Notes: generated from the sequence alone by a model not told the origin. 64,000 bases of DNA from Paenibacillus sp. FSL H8-0537 (GCF_038051995.1 NZ_CP150290.1:1103501-1167500), one strand, 5' to 3'. Counted from the stretch's first letter, positions 9,592 to 18,430 are shown. A program made the numbers and translations.

Positions 9592-10164
9592 ATGAATGTT
9601 GTTGTGACTGGTGATTGTCTTAAGCATGACTTTATTCTAGCAGCAGCTGTGATGTTAAAGCTGCATACGGAGAAGCAAGTTGCAATTATTACGGATAACT
9701 CCAGAAACTATGATTATTTTGAAGGTGAAGTATCTGGAGTGATGATTGGAACGGTGGGGCAGCCGATACAGGCAGATATTATTTTATATGATTGGCATAG
9801 GGATATCCCGGAAGAGGCTTCGGATGCCACGATTATCTTCGCCACTACTTACGAACGGAAGTCTATCGAGCATGTGGAGATGCTTTTAAGTAAGCAATTG
9901 ATTCCGAGCGCCTTGCTCGTTATAGAAGAAGATAGCGTCTTAGATGTGAGATTTATTGAAAAGTCCTTTCCAATGATCATGTCCATTATTAGTTATATTG
10001 CAAGCTCCAAGCGAAAGATTGATTGGGTGCATGACGGACATATTACGATGAAGGTTGACTCGGATTTTGCGGATGCTATTAATGAGTTTTTAATTGGATT
10101 TTGTAACGTTCCAAAAGAAGACATAAAGAAGCTTTGGAAGTTTGCACGGAAATGGGGGAAATAA
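9592..10164 (+). CDS. Unknown protein, possible TadZ-like partner
   Basis: A 190-residue protein with no signal or membrane helix. It begins with an alternating strand/helix pattern (MNVVVTGDCLKHDFILAAAVMLK) that resembles a stripped Rossmann or ParA-like fold, with a basic C-terminus (KKLWKFARKWGK). No lysine-bearing P-loop is present. AGGAGG lies upstream and the stop is directly followed by the start of the next gene, so the two are translationally coupled and probably interact. I do not recognise the family; the idea that it is a split half of a CpaE-type protein rests only on its position before the MinD-like gene. Confidence 0.7.
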   Translation: MNVVVTGDCLKHDFILAAAVMLKLHTEKQVAIITDNSRNYDYFEGEVSGVMIGTVGQPIQADIILYDWHRDIPEEASDATIIFATTYERKSIEHVEMLLSKQLIPSALLVIEEDSVLDVRFIEKSFPMIMSIISYIASSKRKIDWVHDGHITMKVDSDFADAINEFLIGFCNVPKEDIKKLWKFARKWGK

Positions 10165-10995
10165 ATGCTTGTAGCTTTCTGGGGACCTGTCCATGGACAG
10201 GTTCGAACTACCTCTAACATGATTGCTGCTGCTACCACTATAGCGCTTGATCATCATTTAAGAATTTTAATGACACATACGCACTTTGAGCGTTCAACCT
10301 TGGAGAAGGCGTATAGCAATTTGAGACAAACGAGCACCTCCTCCATATCCGCTGTTGGAATGGGGGCGATTGAGCGGCTCGTACAATGTGGGATGCTGAC
10401 GGCTGAAGGAGTTAGGGACAATTCGGAGTCTATTTTGAAGGATAGGCTGGATTTAATAGCAGGTCCCTCTAATCGAGATGAGGATTCCTTGCGGCAGGTG
10501 CTTCCTCATATTTTTGAGACCTATAAACAGTTTTATGAATTGTTATTTATGGATGTTTCTTCGGGCACACGCAATGAAATGTCAACGTTAGTGATGCAGC
10601 ATGCCGACCTAATTGTTATTAACTTGAGTCAAAATCGCTCAGTGCTTGATTCCTTTTTTGGAAAAGAAGATTGGCCCTCTGTGTTGAACGAAAAACCGGT
10701 CGTGTATTGTATTGGCTCCTACGAGCGAAACTCCAAAATGACAATAGAACGCATAGCAAGAGAGTATGGCATTAACAAGAAGCAGATTGGTTACGTGCCG
10801 CATAATGTGCGTTATATGGATGCGCAAAACGATCAAAATATTATTAATTATTTGTTGAAAGCAAGGATAGCCAAAAAAAGGTTTCTTGAGTTTAATGAGG
10901 ATGCTTATTTCACTAGTTCTATACGTCATGTAGGGACGCAGATTCTTGGCGCTTTAAATATGTATACAACTGTGGAGGATGACGGCAATGATTAA
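10165..10995 (+). CDS. MinD/ParA-like (CpaE/TadZ-type) ATPase
   Basis: A 276-residue SIMIBI-type ATPase homologue. The first strand LVAFWGPVHGQVRTTSNM matches the modified P-loop seen in CpaE-type proteins of Firmicutes Tad loci, where the signature lysine of KGGxGKT is missing or replaced. A switch-like segment LLFMDVSSGTRNEM (about 127-140) and VVYCIGSYERNSK complete the fold. It would act on the cytoplasmic face, recruiting or placing the CpaF motor. The ATG comes immediately after the previous stop with GGGGG upstream. Its end overlaps the CpaF-like gene by 8 bases, again showing coupling. Confidence 0.75.
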   Translation: MLVAFWGPVHGQVRTTSNMIAAATTIALDHHLRILMTHTHFERSTLEKAYSNLRQTSTSSISAVGMGAIERLVQCGMLTAEGVRDNSESILKDRLDLIAGPSNRDEDSLRQVLPHIFETYKQFYELLFMDVSSGTRNEMSTLVMQHADLIVINLSQNRSVLDSFFGKEDWPSVLNEKPVVYCIGSYERNSKMTIERIAREYGINKKQIGYVPHNVRYMDAQNDQNIINYLLKARIAKKRFLEFNEDAYFTSSIRHVGTQILGALNMYTTVEDDGND

Positions 10996-12835
10996 TTTTA
11001 TTCTGATTGTCATTGTGATTGTAGCTATTATCGGATTTATATATTTCTGGATGACGAGGCGGAACTCAAAGGAAGAGTCGGCTAACTATTTGAAATATGA
11101 CATGAATGAAATTGTGGTGTTCATTAGAAAAGCTTTCGAAGAAATTATCGCTTCATCTTTATATGAAGGCAGTCCAGGAGTAGAAGAATACAACCGTAGG
11201 AAGGCGCGCAGGAGGGAATTGCAGAAGGCGCTGCGTTCCTGTATGCATGGTGACCTGTCAGCGAAGAAATTTGTAAAGCTTTATATGCGCGACCTGCTAT
11301 TGAATACGTATGGTTTAAATGAGACTAATGTGAATACCGTCATTAGATTTGATTATATGGACAAGCTTAGCTCTCAGGATTGCTTTGAGATTTTATTGCA
11401 TGTTTATCAAAAAGACCATCGCCAAGAGGCTTTTAATAAAATCATCGATAAATATAATCTAGACCAGCTCGTAAAGCTGGAGGATGGCTCTAAAGGTTAT
11501 CGTATAACGGAAGAACAAATTCGCAGCATTTATCTGGCGGAAAAACCGAGGCTTACCTTTCAGGATAAAGTCGACATTATCGTACAGAGAGCCTATCAAA
11601 TTTATAAAGGCTTGGGTGCTATTGATGAGCTCCGTGATCAGAATATAGACGGTATTAATGGCGGGACAAGCGGTATGCCTCCAGATGTCGTACAAAATAT
11701 TGATATTAATCATTATGTAAATCAGCAAAGATTTATTGCTCGATCTTATGATGCCATATGGATATTTTATCGGGGGAAATCCTTGCAGCTGGAGTTTCTC
11801 AGCTTCGGCTCCGAGCAAGAATTAAAGCGTGTTTGTCAAAATATTTATGGATTTGGTAATCCGGGACAGCTCAATGAGGCTAGAGGCTACATTATTAACG
11901 ATATGGCGGATGGCAGCCGGGTCGTTGTCGTCAGACCGAAAATGGCGGAAAGCTGGGCCTTTTTCGTTCGTAAATTCAATGATTCGCTTACTGATTTGGA
12001 AGAACAGATTAAGGATGAAGGATCTGAGCTCGTTATTAATATGCTCATTTATCTTATTTTGGGGCATCAGGTCACAGCTATAACCGGTCGGCAGGGTTCC
12101 GGTAAAACCACACTGCTTAAGGCGTTAATCAAATATATTTATGCTAAAAACATTCGGATTCAGGAGACATCGTTTGAAATTTGGGCGCGAAAAATGTATC
12201 CTCACAAAAATATTTTGTCCTTCAGAGAAACGCCAACCGTTAGTGGGCAAGATGGGCTGGATGTTCAGAAAAAGACGGATGGTGCGGTTAACATTGTCGG
12301 TGAGGCGGCTACACATTCTGTCGTTAGTTATGTCATTCAGGCAGCACAGGTTGCTTCCGAATATACCTTATTCACGCATCATGGCAAAACATTAGCGAAT
12401 TTGATTAATGCCCTTCGTAACAGCTTGATTGCTTCGGGCGCATTTTCCAATGAGAAAATAGCTGAAAGTCAGGTCGTTGAGGCATTGGGCTTTAATGTTC
12501 ATTTGGTCCTTCGTTCGGGGAAACGGTTCGTTGAGCGAGTCACGGAAATCATTCCTGTCGATACCCAATATGAATATCCTAAAACGTATAAAGAGGCTGA
12601 AAATGTAACCGATAAGCTGGATGCTTTTATGGATACGATGACCGAATATTTTGGCCGCGTTACGGATCGACAATCCTATCAATATAGAGACGTGATTGTT
12701 TGGGAAAATGATAAGTATGTGGTGAAGGACAGAATAACAGCGCGTAAAGCGGAAGAAATGCTCAAAAATATGGATCATGATGATGCCGAAAGCTTTAAAG
12801 CCTTTTTATTGGCCCATTGGGGGGAAGCGGCATGA
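10988..12835 (+). CDS. CpaF/TadA-like secretion ATPase (T2SE family)
   Basis: Hexameric motor ATPase of the Tad/type II secretion superfamily. The N-terminal membrane helix (residues 2-20) is unusual for CpaF. A helical N-domain follows, then the motor with Walker A GRQGSGKTTLLKALIKYI near residue 366. A downstream basic region (QTSFEIWARKM) and the AATHSVVSYVIQAAQV and FTHHGKTLANLINALRN stretches match the Asp-box and His-box parts of CpaF. The ATG at 10988 is chosen because GTGGAGG lies 10 bases upstream; an ATG at 10979 abuts that site. It overlaps the next gene as ATGA. This is the clearest single marker of the Tad half of the locus. Confidence 0.88.
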   Translation: MINFILIVIVIVAIIGFIYFWMTRRNSKEESANYLKYDMNEIVVFIRKAFEEIIASSLYEGSPGVEEYNRRKARRRELQKALRSCMHGDLSAKKFVKLYMRDLLLNTYGLNETNVNTVIRFDYMDKLSSQDCFEILLHVYQKDHRQEAFNKIIDKYNLDQLVKLEDGSKGYRITEEQIRSIYLAEKPRLTFQDKVDIIVQRAYQIYKGLGAIDELRDQNIDGINGGTSGMPPDVVQNIDINHYVNQQRFIARSYDAIWIFYRGKSLQLEFLSFGSEQELKRVCQNIYGFGNPGQLNEARGYIINDMADGSRVVVVRPKMAESWAFFVRKFNDSLTDLEEQIKDEGSELVINMLIYLILGHQVTAITGRQGSGKTTLLKALIKYIYAKNIRIQETSFEIWARKMYPHKNILSFRETPTVSGQDGLDVQKKTDGAVNIVGEAATHSVVSYVIQAAQVASEYTLFTHHGKTLANLINALRNSLIASGAFSNEKIAESQVVEALGFNVHLVLRSGKRFVERVTEIIPVDTQYEYPKTYKEAENVTDKLDAFMDTMTEYFGRVTDRQSYQYRDVIVWENDKYVVKDRITARKAEEMLKNMDHDDAESFKAFLLAHWGEAA

Positions 12836-14913
12836 GTTTGCAATCCATATTGCTGATCATCATTTTGATTTCAGTTGGTTTGCTTTTAGCCTTATTAGCT
12901 GTTTATGTATGGGTTCAAAACAAGCTGAAGGGCTCGCAATATAAGGAACAGAGAAGATTAAAAGCATTGCTCCCTTCTAAGCCCAAAGAACGCAAATGGC
13001 TGGAGCTTGCGCTTGCTGCTTATCCTATATTGGACGAAATTCCTTTTGTGCGTAATGTGCTTCATCGCATGAGAGTGAGATTGACAGTTATTCATGCAGG
13101 CAATGACACGGTCATAAGAAGCCAAGCGGCTGCTCTGACTATAGGCATAATGGCTTGTGTGCTTTTACTTAGTATTGTTTCTTTTTTATGGACCTCCTCT
13201 TGGTTCAGCCGAATGTCGATTGTGCTGGTCTCCGTTTATTTAAGCGGTGTGCTGAGCGATATTTTTATTGGGCGCTTAAGCAAGCAAATTTTATATGATC
13301 AGTCTTCAATGATTTTGGATATCAGGCATCAGTACCATCAAACCCATATGGTGTTGGTAAGCTTAGAAAATTCGGCTGAGCGTTCGAAGCCGCTTGTTGC
13401 GGAGCATGCGAGGCGAATCGCCAGCATATTAAGTGCTGTCGATCCCCAAGACGAGCTGCAGAAATATTATGATACGGCGCCAAATCGGTACATGAAGCAG
13501 CTAGCGGGTGTCAGCTACAAAATTGGCGAGTATGGCGATGTAGATATACATAAAGGCGAGAAATCCATTTATTTAGCGATGCTCGGAAATATTCGTGAAG
13601 AAATTCATCTGGATATTAATCGCAGAGAGCGAATTGACCGTTTATTGGCTGGGATTGTCTTTGTGGCCGTTTCGCCTATTTTTATGCTAGATCCAATCCG
13701 GAACTGGGCCGAAAGCATGTTTCCGATTGTATCGGATTATTATAATTCTGCCTGGGGCTTGTATTCGCTAATTCTGCTCTACATTATTTTTGCAACCTCC
13801 TTTATTGCCTTGCGAATTTTGAAAGGGGTAGATGGAGATGCGCAGGCTGTTAAAGACGAGGGGAAATGGCTGAATCGTTTACTGAAGATCAAGGGAGTAA
13901 AGCAGTTTGTTGGACGGATTACGCCCGCCGAACACGATTCTCTCCATCTAAAGGCGCTGAATAGACTGAAAGAAGCAAACTCATCGCTTACGATTCACGC
14001 CTATTATCTGCAAAAAATAATCGTCTCTGTAGTCGCCTTTTTGGTCATTATCGTATTCCAGGTTTCCATTCATCAGACGATTAAGCATAACGTGCTGGAG
14101 CCCAATATAGCCATTACTACAGGGGGAAACCAGCCTGAATCGCAAAGATTGCTAAGCGAGGAACGTTACCGGTTTGAAAATTCGCTTGTTGGCGAGCTGG
14201 TAGCTAAAGATGTTTCTACGGATGAAGCATCAGCCTATATTTATAAAAATCTTCAAAATAAAAACTACTTGCCGGAGGGCTTGGATGAAGCTAAATACGC
14301 CGCTGGCCTTATGGAACGGGTAGAGGCATACAAGAGTGAATATTATAAATGGTATGAGTTAATTATTGCCTTTTGCATAGCGCTGGCCTTTTTCTACGCT
14401 CCTGACGTCTACTTGGTTATTCGGAAGCAAATTAGGAAGTGGGAAATGCAAAATGAGGTGGATGGATTTAATACGCTGTCTATGATGCTATCCAATTTCC
14501 CGAATATTAGCGTGTACGAAATCATTGAGTGGCTTCATCGCTATAGTTATATTTTCGAAAGACAATTGCTGCGCTGCATGCTTGATTACGAGGCCGGAGC
14601 ATGGGGAGCAATAGAGCAGCTGAAAGACGATGCGCGCTTTGTGCCATTGGAACGGCTGGCAGATCGTTTGCAGGTTGCAGCAGATTTGATTCCTGTGAAA
14701 GAGGCCTTCGATGATATGGAAGCAGAAAGAGCCTTTGCTATGGATCAGCGCAAGGAACATTATGAGAAAACGATTAGTACGAAGAGCACATTGGGGAAAA
14801 TGTTTGGCTTCCTGCCTATTCAGGCGACATTTGCTTTATATTTATTGCTTCCTTTTGCTTATATGGCATTCCAACAGCTTAGTGATTTAACGATACTAAC
14901 AAGCAAGATGTAG
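12832..14913 (+). CDS. TadB/TadC-like polytopic membrane protein, possibly a fusion
   Basis: A 693-residue membrane protein with about seven or eight helices: one at the N-terminus, a pair near 100-150, further helices near 275-340, one near 400, one near 510 and one close to the C-terminus. Ordinary TadB and TadC are about 300 residues each with T2SF domains. The double length and repeated helix pattern suggest two T2SF-like halves joined in one chain, forming the inner-membrane platform for the CpaF motor. The start ATG overlaps the previous stop as ATGA, with GGGGGGAAG upstream. The T2SF assignment is by topology and neighbour, not by a recognised motif. Confidence 0.7.
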   Translation: MSLQSILLIIILISVGLLLALLAVYVWVQNKLKGSQYKEQRRLKALLPSKPKERKWLELALAAYPILDEIPFVRNVLHRMRVRLTVIHAGNDTVIRSQAAALTIGIMACVLLLSIVSFLWTSSWFSRMSIVLVSVYLSGVLSDIFIGRLSKQILYDQSSMILDIRHQYHQTHMVLVSLENSAERSKPLVAEHARRIASILSAVDPQDELQKYYDTAPNRYMKQLAGVSYKIGEYGDVDIHKGEKSIYLAMLGNIREEIHLDINRRERIDRLLAGIVFVAVSPIFMLDPIRNWAESMFPIVSDYYNSAWGLYSLILLYIIFATSFIALRILKGVDGDAQAVKDEGKWLNRLLKIKGVKQFVGRITPAEHDSLHLKALNRLKEANSSLTIHAYYLQKIIVSVVAFLVIIVFQVSIHQTIKHNVLEPNIAITTGGNQPESQRLLSEERYRFENSLVGELVAKDVSTDEASAYIYKNLQNKNYLPEGLDEAKYAAGLMERVEAYKSEYYKWYELIIAFCIALAFFYAPDVYLVIRKQIRKWEMQNEVDGFNTLSMMLSNFPNISVYEIIEWLHRYSYIFERQLLRCMLDYEAGAWGAIEQLKDDARFVPLERLADRLQVAADLIPVKEAFDDMEAERAFAMDQRKEHYEKTISTKSTLGKMFGFLPIQATFALYLLLPFAYMAFQQLSDLTILTSKM

Positions 14914-14926
14914 AGGAGGGAATTCG

Positions 14927-15427
14927 ATGGAAAATATATCGGTATTCCTGAAAACAACGATATCCATACTTATTACGCTGGCGATTATTACATCCGGCAT
15001 GTTTTTATGGAGTGCCTCGCAGCCGGTGCTGCAGCTTGCCAATGGACAAGCTGCTGCTCAGGCGAGAGAGTTAACAGAGCAGCAATACTCAGCGTATGAC
15101 AATCAACTCGTCAGCGGTTCGCAAATTGTAACCGCCTATCGACGATATGCAACGCATGAGGGGCTTGTCCTGTATGTTCAGTTTTATAAAAATGGGGCAT
15201 ACACCAATTTCGGTATGAGGCCAGATGAAGTATCGAGTGCCTGCAGAAATTTTAATTATTCGTCTGGGCAAGTTACGGAAGGCACCTCCTATAATTGTTA
15301 TGCCGATGAGGATGATTTGACGAGCAGTTACAGCTCGTATTATATCTCTCCCCAGTCTCGGTTCCGGGCGACGCTGATTAAGGATGCGAACAACACGATT
15401 CAGGCTATTTATTTTCGATCGCAATAG
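14927..15427 (+). CDS. Pilin-like single-helix protein A
   Basis: A 166-residue protein with one N-terminal membrane helix (residues about 10-30), then an exported domain rich in Ser, Tyr and Asn. It begins MENIS and carries the motif YDNQLVSGSQIVTAYRRY near residues 57-74, shared with the next gene. Two cysteines (about 101 and 117) could form a disulfide. Such proteins occur as minor pilins or pseudopilins in Firmicutes Tad loci. No clear Gly-x4-Glu prepilin cleavage site is visible, so it may stay as an anchored protein. The ribosome site is GAGGAGGGA. Confidence 0.7.
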   Translation: MENISVFLKTTISILITLAIITSGMFLWSASQPVLQLANGQAAAQARELTEQQYSAYDNQLVSGSQIVTAYRRYATHEGLVLYVQFYKNGAYTNFGMRPDEVSSACRNFNYSSGQVTEGTSYNCYADEDDLTSSYSSYYISPQSRFRATLIKDANNTIQAIYFRSQ

Positions 15428-15495
15428 TGCTTATGCAACAATCGCTTAAATGAAAGAGTAGGTCAAGGCCACTATATTTATAAAGGATGAGTGAA

Positions 15496-16011
15496 ATGGA
15501 AAATATTTCAACAGGGTTAAAGTGGGTTATTGGAGTTATCGTTACGATTCTCATTATAGCTGCGGCTGTCAGTATTTATCTTGTCATTAATGGATATTTC
15601 AACCGGGCACAAGAGCAGACGCTCGCCCAGACGAAGCTGATTAATCAGGCAGAATTCAGCGGTTATGATAATAAAGACGTATCTGGTCAGGATGTTATTA
15701 ATGCTTCTACTCGCTATGGCGGCCGCCCGCAATTTTCTATTTTTATTAAAACGGGTGAAAATACAACAGGATTTTATGCTAAAAATAACTATGATATTTG
15801 TTATGATGCTCCTTATAGCACGACGACTGATTTTACTGTAAAAGTTTCGGGAGAAGTGAAGTGTGCAGCTGGAGAACAAATAGATGTATCTACAATGCAA
15901 GATCAAACTAAAAGTACTAACTATATTAATACTACAGCGGTGTTTACTTCGAAAACATATAGGGATAACAATGGAGAAGTTAGGCTAATATATTTTGATC
16001 AAAAGAAGTAG
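15496..16011 (+). CDS. Pilin-like single-helix protein B, paralogue of the previous gene
   Basis: A 171-residue protein starting MENIS like its neighbour; this shared start and the AAAGGA site 9 bases upstream favour the ATG at 15496 over 15487. A membrane helix spans about residues 10-32, followed by a GYDNKDVSGQDVINASTRYGG motif region equivalent to that of protein A, and two cysteines at about 100 and 120. The pair probably arose by tandem duplication and then diverged. Likely roles are minor pilin subunits or tip proteins of the Tad-like part. Base composition matches the rest of the operon. Confidence 0.7.
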   Translation: MENISTGLKWVIGVIVTILIIAAAVSIYLVINGYFNRAQEQTLAQTKLINQAEFSGYDNKDVSGQDVINASTRYGGRPQFSIFIKTGENTTGFYAKNNYDICYDAPYSTTTDFTVKVSGEVKCAAGEQIDVSTMQDQTKSTNYINTTAVFTSKTYRDNNGEVRLIYFDQKK

Positions 16012-16019
16012 GTTGATCC

Positions 16020-16388
16020 ATGAATACAACACGTCAATTTTTATTTACCTTGTTTGCTTGGATTCTCTTTATGATTGGCGGCTTTATCTTTTTGAAAAAT
16101 GAGAGCAGCCAGCTGGAGCAGCTGCCAATTCTTGACTCCACAACACCTTATGTATCTTCAGCTTTATATAAAGGTACAGGAAACCTGAATCAAATTAGCG
16201 GAGACCAGGTGATAGGCATGGTGCCTTTTGCTCTGAATGGCGAGTACACTTTATCGATTGATGGCATTAGGGTGGATGCTGATACGGATATTGAGGAAAT
16301 CGATCTTCGAGGGGTGTCAGGTTTAAGCTATACCTTATCAGTAACGAGAACGAATGGCAAAATTACAGCAGTTCGCGCCAGTCACTGA
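16020..16388 (+). CDS. Small pilin-like membrane protein
   Basis: A 122-residue protein with a short basic start, one membrane helix (residues 7-25) and a small exported beta-rich domain. The ISGDQVIGMV segment echoes the VSG-x-x-V motif of the two proteins before it, which hints at a shared origin. It is 8 bases behind the previous stop, so it is co-translated. A structural or chaperone role in the pilus-like machine is likely, but no family is recognised. Confidence 0.65.
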   Translation: MNTTRQFLFTLFAWILFMIGGFIFLKNESSQLEQLPILDSTTPYVSSALYKGTGNLNQISGDQVIGMVPFALNGEYTLSIDGIRVDADTDIEEIDLRGVSGLSYTLSVTRTNGKITAVRASH

Positions 16389-16406
16389 TGGAAAGGAGGG
16401 ACAAGT

Positions 16407-16952
16407 GTGGCTGACGCATTAAAGGGAATCGTGGTCGTCATTTTACTTGTATTTGCTTTCATTATATATCCTGCCTATCGTCAGTCGGAAAACGTTGAAG
16501 AGGAAATTAAGCAGCGTGCGAATGCGGCGGCCATTGAATTTGTGGACACGGTACGCTCGAAGGGCTATGTGGACTTGTATGATTATAAATTATTCCTCTC
16601 TTCACTGGACGCATCCTATGGCGTATTTGAGGTTCAGCTTGAATATTACAAAAAAAATCTGCAGCCAAACTATACAGACCCGAATGACTTTTCAACGTTT
16701 CAAAACAGCTTTAACGTTCGGTATGACGGATATTACACAAAAGAAATCTTGAATCAGCTATACGGCAACGCCGCTTTGGCCGAGGACGATCCGAATCGCC
16801 GCTTTAATATGTTCGTCGGAGATTTATTTAATGTGCGTCTGTCCCTTAAAGGGACGACGCTAGCATCTAATTTTCGAACCTTCTTATTTAAGAGTCAAAA
16901 TGTACCCATCAACATCAAGTATGGGGGGATGGTAAGAAATGAGGCCCCTTAG
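16407..16952 (+). CDS. TadE-like pseudopilin
   Basis: A 181-residue protein with an N-terminal membrane helix (about residues 5-22) followed by AAIEFVDTVRSKGYVDLYDY, a pattern typical of TadE-like and clostridial Flp minor pilins, and then FLSSLDASYGVFEVQLEY, which keeps the usual short strand. The start is GTG 16407 with AAAGGAGGG upstream. It overlaps the next gene by 14 bases. It probably forms a minor pilin complex with the following protein. Confidence 0.7.
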   Translation: MADALKGIVVVILLVFAFIIYPAYRQSENVEEEIKQRANAAAIEFVDTVRSKGYVDLYDYKLFLSSLDASYGVFEVQLEYYKKNLQPNYTDPNDFSTFQNSFNVRYDGYYTKEILNQLYGNAALAEDDPNRRFNMFVGDLFNVRLSLKGTTLASNFRTFLFKSQNVPINIKYGGMVRNEAP

Positions 16953-17913
16953 CGTGCTGCTTCTATTTCTTGTGCTTGCAATTCCTCTAGTTGTATTAAA
17001 TGATGCCAAGCAAGATTTAGAGAGCTTTAACAAGGAAATGCATAGGCGATATACGAGCGATTTTCAAGCTGCGGTTGATGACACGGGTGCTTATTTATCC
17101 CGTCTGGAATCACAGCAAACGACGGTATCGGTCAGATATCAGCAGGAAAAGCAATTAGATCTGGATCAAGAGATGATCAATGTTTTTTATGAAAATTTGG
17201 CATTAAAGTTTGGCATTGAAAATAATGCCGTAGCTATTCAAAACCTAAAGCTGCATATTCCTGCCCTAGTCATGATTCGTTATAACGGCTATGTCATGGT
17301 GACGCTGGATGATACGGCTAGCTATGAAGGGGGACAGGAGCTAACTTCGGTTTTCTGGCCTGCACGCTCCTTTCTATATCAGCTGCGAAATGGCAATACC
17401 ATTTATTTCACCATGGACAACAACGCGCTTGTCTACGACAAGGGCCAAAATCGTTTTTATCAGGGCGACTATGAGTCTCTTAGTGCGCAGACGAATCTGG
17501 CCCCGCTTCTTACCATTGAGCAGTTTAAAGAGATCAGGCAAAGCACGATTACATCCTTGATTGAACAAGATATGGCGACGGCGATTAACAGGCATATGGA
17601 GATTGCTAAGCGGCTAGGGCTTTCTGTGCAGTTTACTTTGCCTAAAGGCATTGATCAGCAGTCAATCAAAGATATGGGATTTATGGCGTTTATTCAAGGG
17701 TATCCTCTGCCGGGTGGGGAGCGTTTGGATGCTTATTCATTCGCAGGCAGTGCGGTCGTTCAACGTAAGGCATGGGTAGGCACAATTGCTTCAAGCGGCA
17801 GGCATAATGCGTATCCTGAGCAATGCGTGCCGTCAACTGGAATAACGGTAATTGAAACGATATACGATGCGGAAGAAGCAGTTAGAAAGGGTTATTTTTT
17901 AAATGAATGCTAA
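16939..17913 (+). CDS. Exported TadF-like or anchored envelope protein
   Basis: A 324-residue protein with a signal-anchor helix at residues 1-20, a helical stalk (DLESFNKEMHRRYTSDF) and a large mixed domain. It ends in a cysteine, and a second cysteine (AYPEQCVPS) lies about 30 residues before the end, so a C-terminal disulfide is possible. Overlap with the TadE-like gene and the shared stalk pattern suggest a heterodimer. It is the last gene of the long operon; a 110-base AT-rich gap with a TATAAT at 17976 follows. No family was recognised with confidence. Confidence 0.65.
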   Translation: MRPLSVLLLFLVLAIPLVVLNDAKQDLESFNKEMHRRYTSDFQAAVDDTGAYLSRLESQQTTVSVRYQQEKQLDLDQEMINVFYENLALKFGIENNAVAIQNLKLHIPALVMIRYNGYVMVTLDDTASYEGGQELTSVFWPARSFLYQLRNGNTIYFTMDNNALVYDKGQNRFYQGDYESLSAQTNLAPLLTIEQFKEIRQSTITSLIEQDMATAINRHMEIAKRLGLSVQFTLPKGIDQQSIKDMGFMAFIQGYPLPGGERLDAYSFAGSAVVQRKAWVGTIASSGRHNAYPEQCVPSTGITVIETIYDAEEAVRKGYFLNEC

Positions 17914-18027
17914 AACATAAAGAAAATATTTCAATTAAATATAATAAAAGTGTAGATAAAAATGTGTTTATGTATTATAATACAAAAGAAGTAAAATAAG
18001 TAATTATATGAAAAGGAAGTGTTCATA

Positions 18028-18318
18028 ATGGCAGAGGTTAGATTGAGTTATGACGGTTTGAAAGGTCAAGGCCAAAAGGTACATGGTCAAAAAGAGCAAT
18101 TCGATGCTCTTCTGGCAAGTGTTATGGGCACGATCAATCAATTGGAATCCGTATGGAGCGATAAAGCGGCTAAAGATTTTATGGATCAGGTTCGCGGCAT
18201 GGAGCCAACGTTTAAAAAGTTTGGTGAAGCTCTTGAAGGACTGTCCAAGCATATGATTAACGTTTCGAATAAATACGAAGAGCTTTCCAATAACGTCATC
18301 AGCTCTCAAAAATTCTAA
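18028..18318 (+). CDS. WXG100 (ESAT-6/EsxA-like) protein
   Basis: A 96-residue protein of the WXG100 type: two helices around a VWSDKAAKDF turn near residue 41, where Trp aligns with the WXG motif although the glycine is replaced by aspartate. These small proteins are exported as dimers by type VII machines and are needed for effector export. The ATG at 18028 follows AAAAGGAAG; the GTG at 18019 is not needed. A TATAAT at 17976-17981 and a strong terminator just after the gene suggest a separate, probably abundant transcript. It stands between the machine and the first toxin, as in many type VII loci. Confidence 0.85.
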   Translation: MAEVRLSYDGLKGQGQKVHGQKEQFDALLASVMGTINQLESVWSDKAAKDFMDQVRGMEPTFKKFGEALEGLSKHMINVSNKYEELSNNVISSQKF

Positions 18319-18366
18319 ATACTAGTTTTTTAAAAATAGTGTTTAGACAACTCATGCAGATTATAT

Positions 18367-18401
18367 AAAAATAGCTATGCAAAATTTGCATAGCTATTTT
18401 T
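18367..18401 (+). terminator. Perfect stem-loop terminator after the WXG100 gene
   Basis: A perfect inverted repeat with 13-base arms at 18371-18397 is flanked by AAAA and TTTT that extend the pairing to 17 bases, ending in a T-rich tail. It can act in both directions and separates the WXG100 gene from the toxin gene 30 bases on. Confidence 0.85.
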
Positions 18402-18430
18402 ATACTTAATTTGCTATAAGGAGGGGGAAG

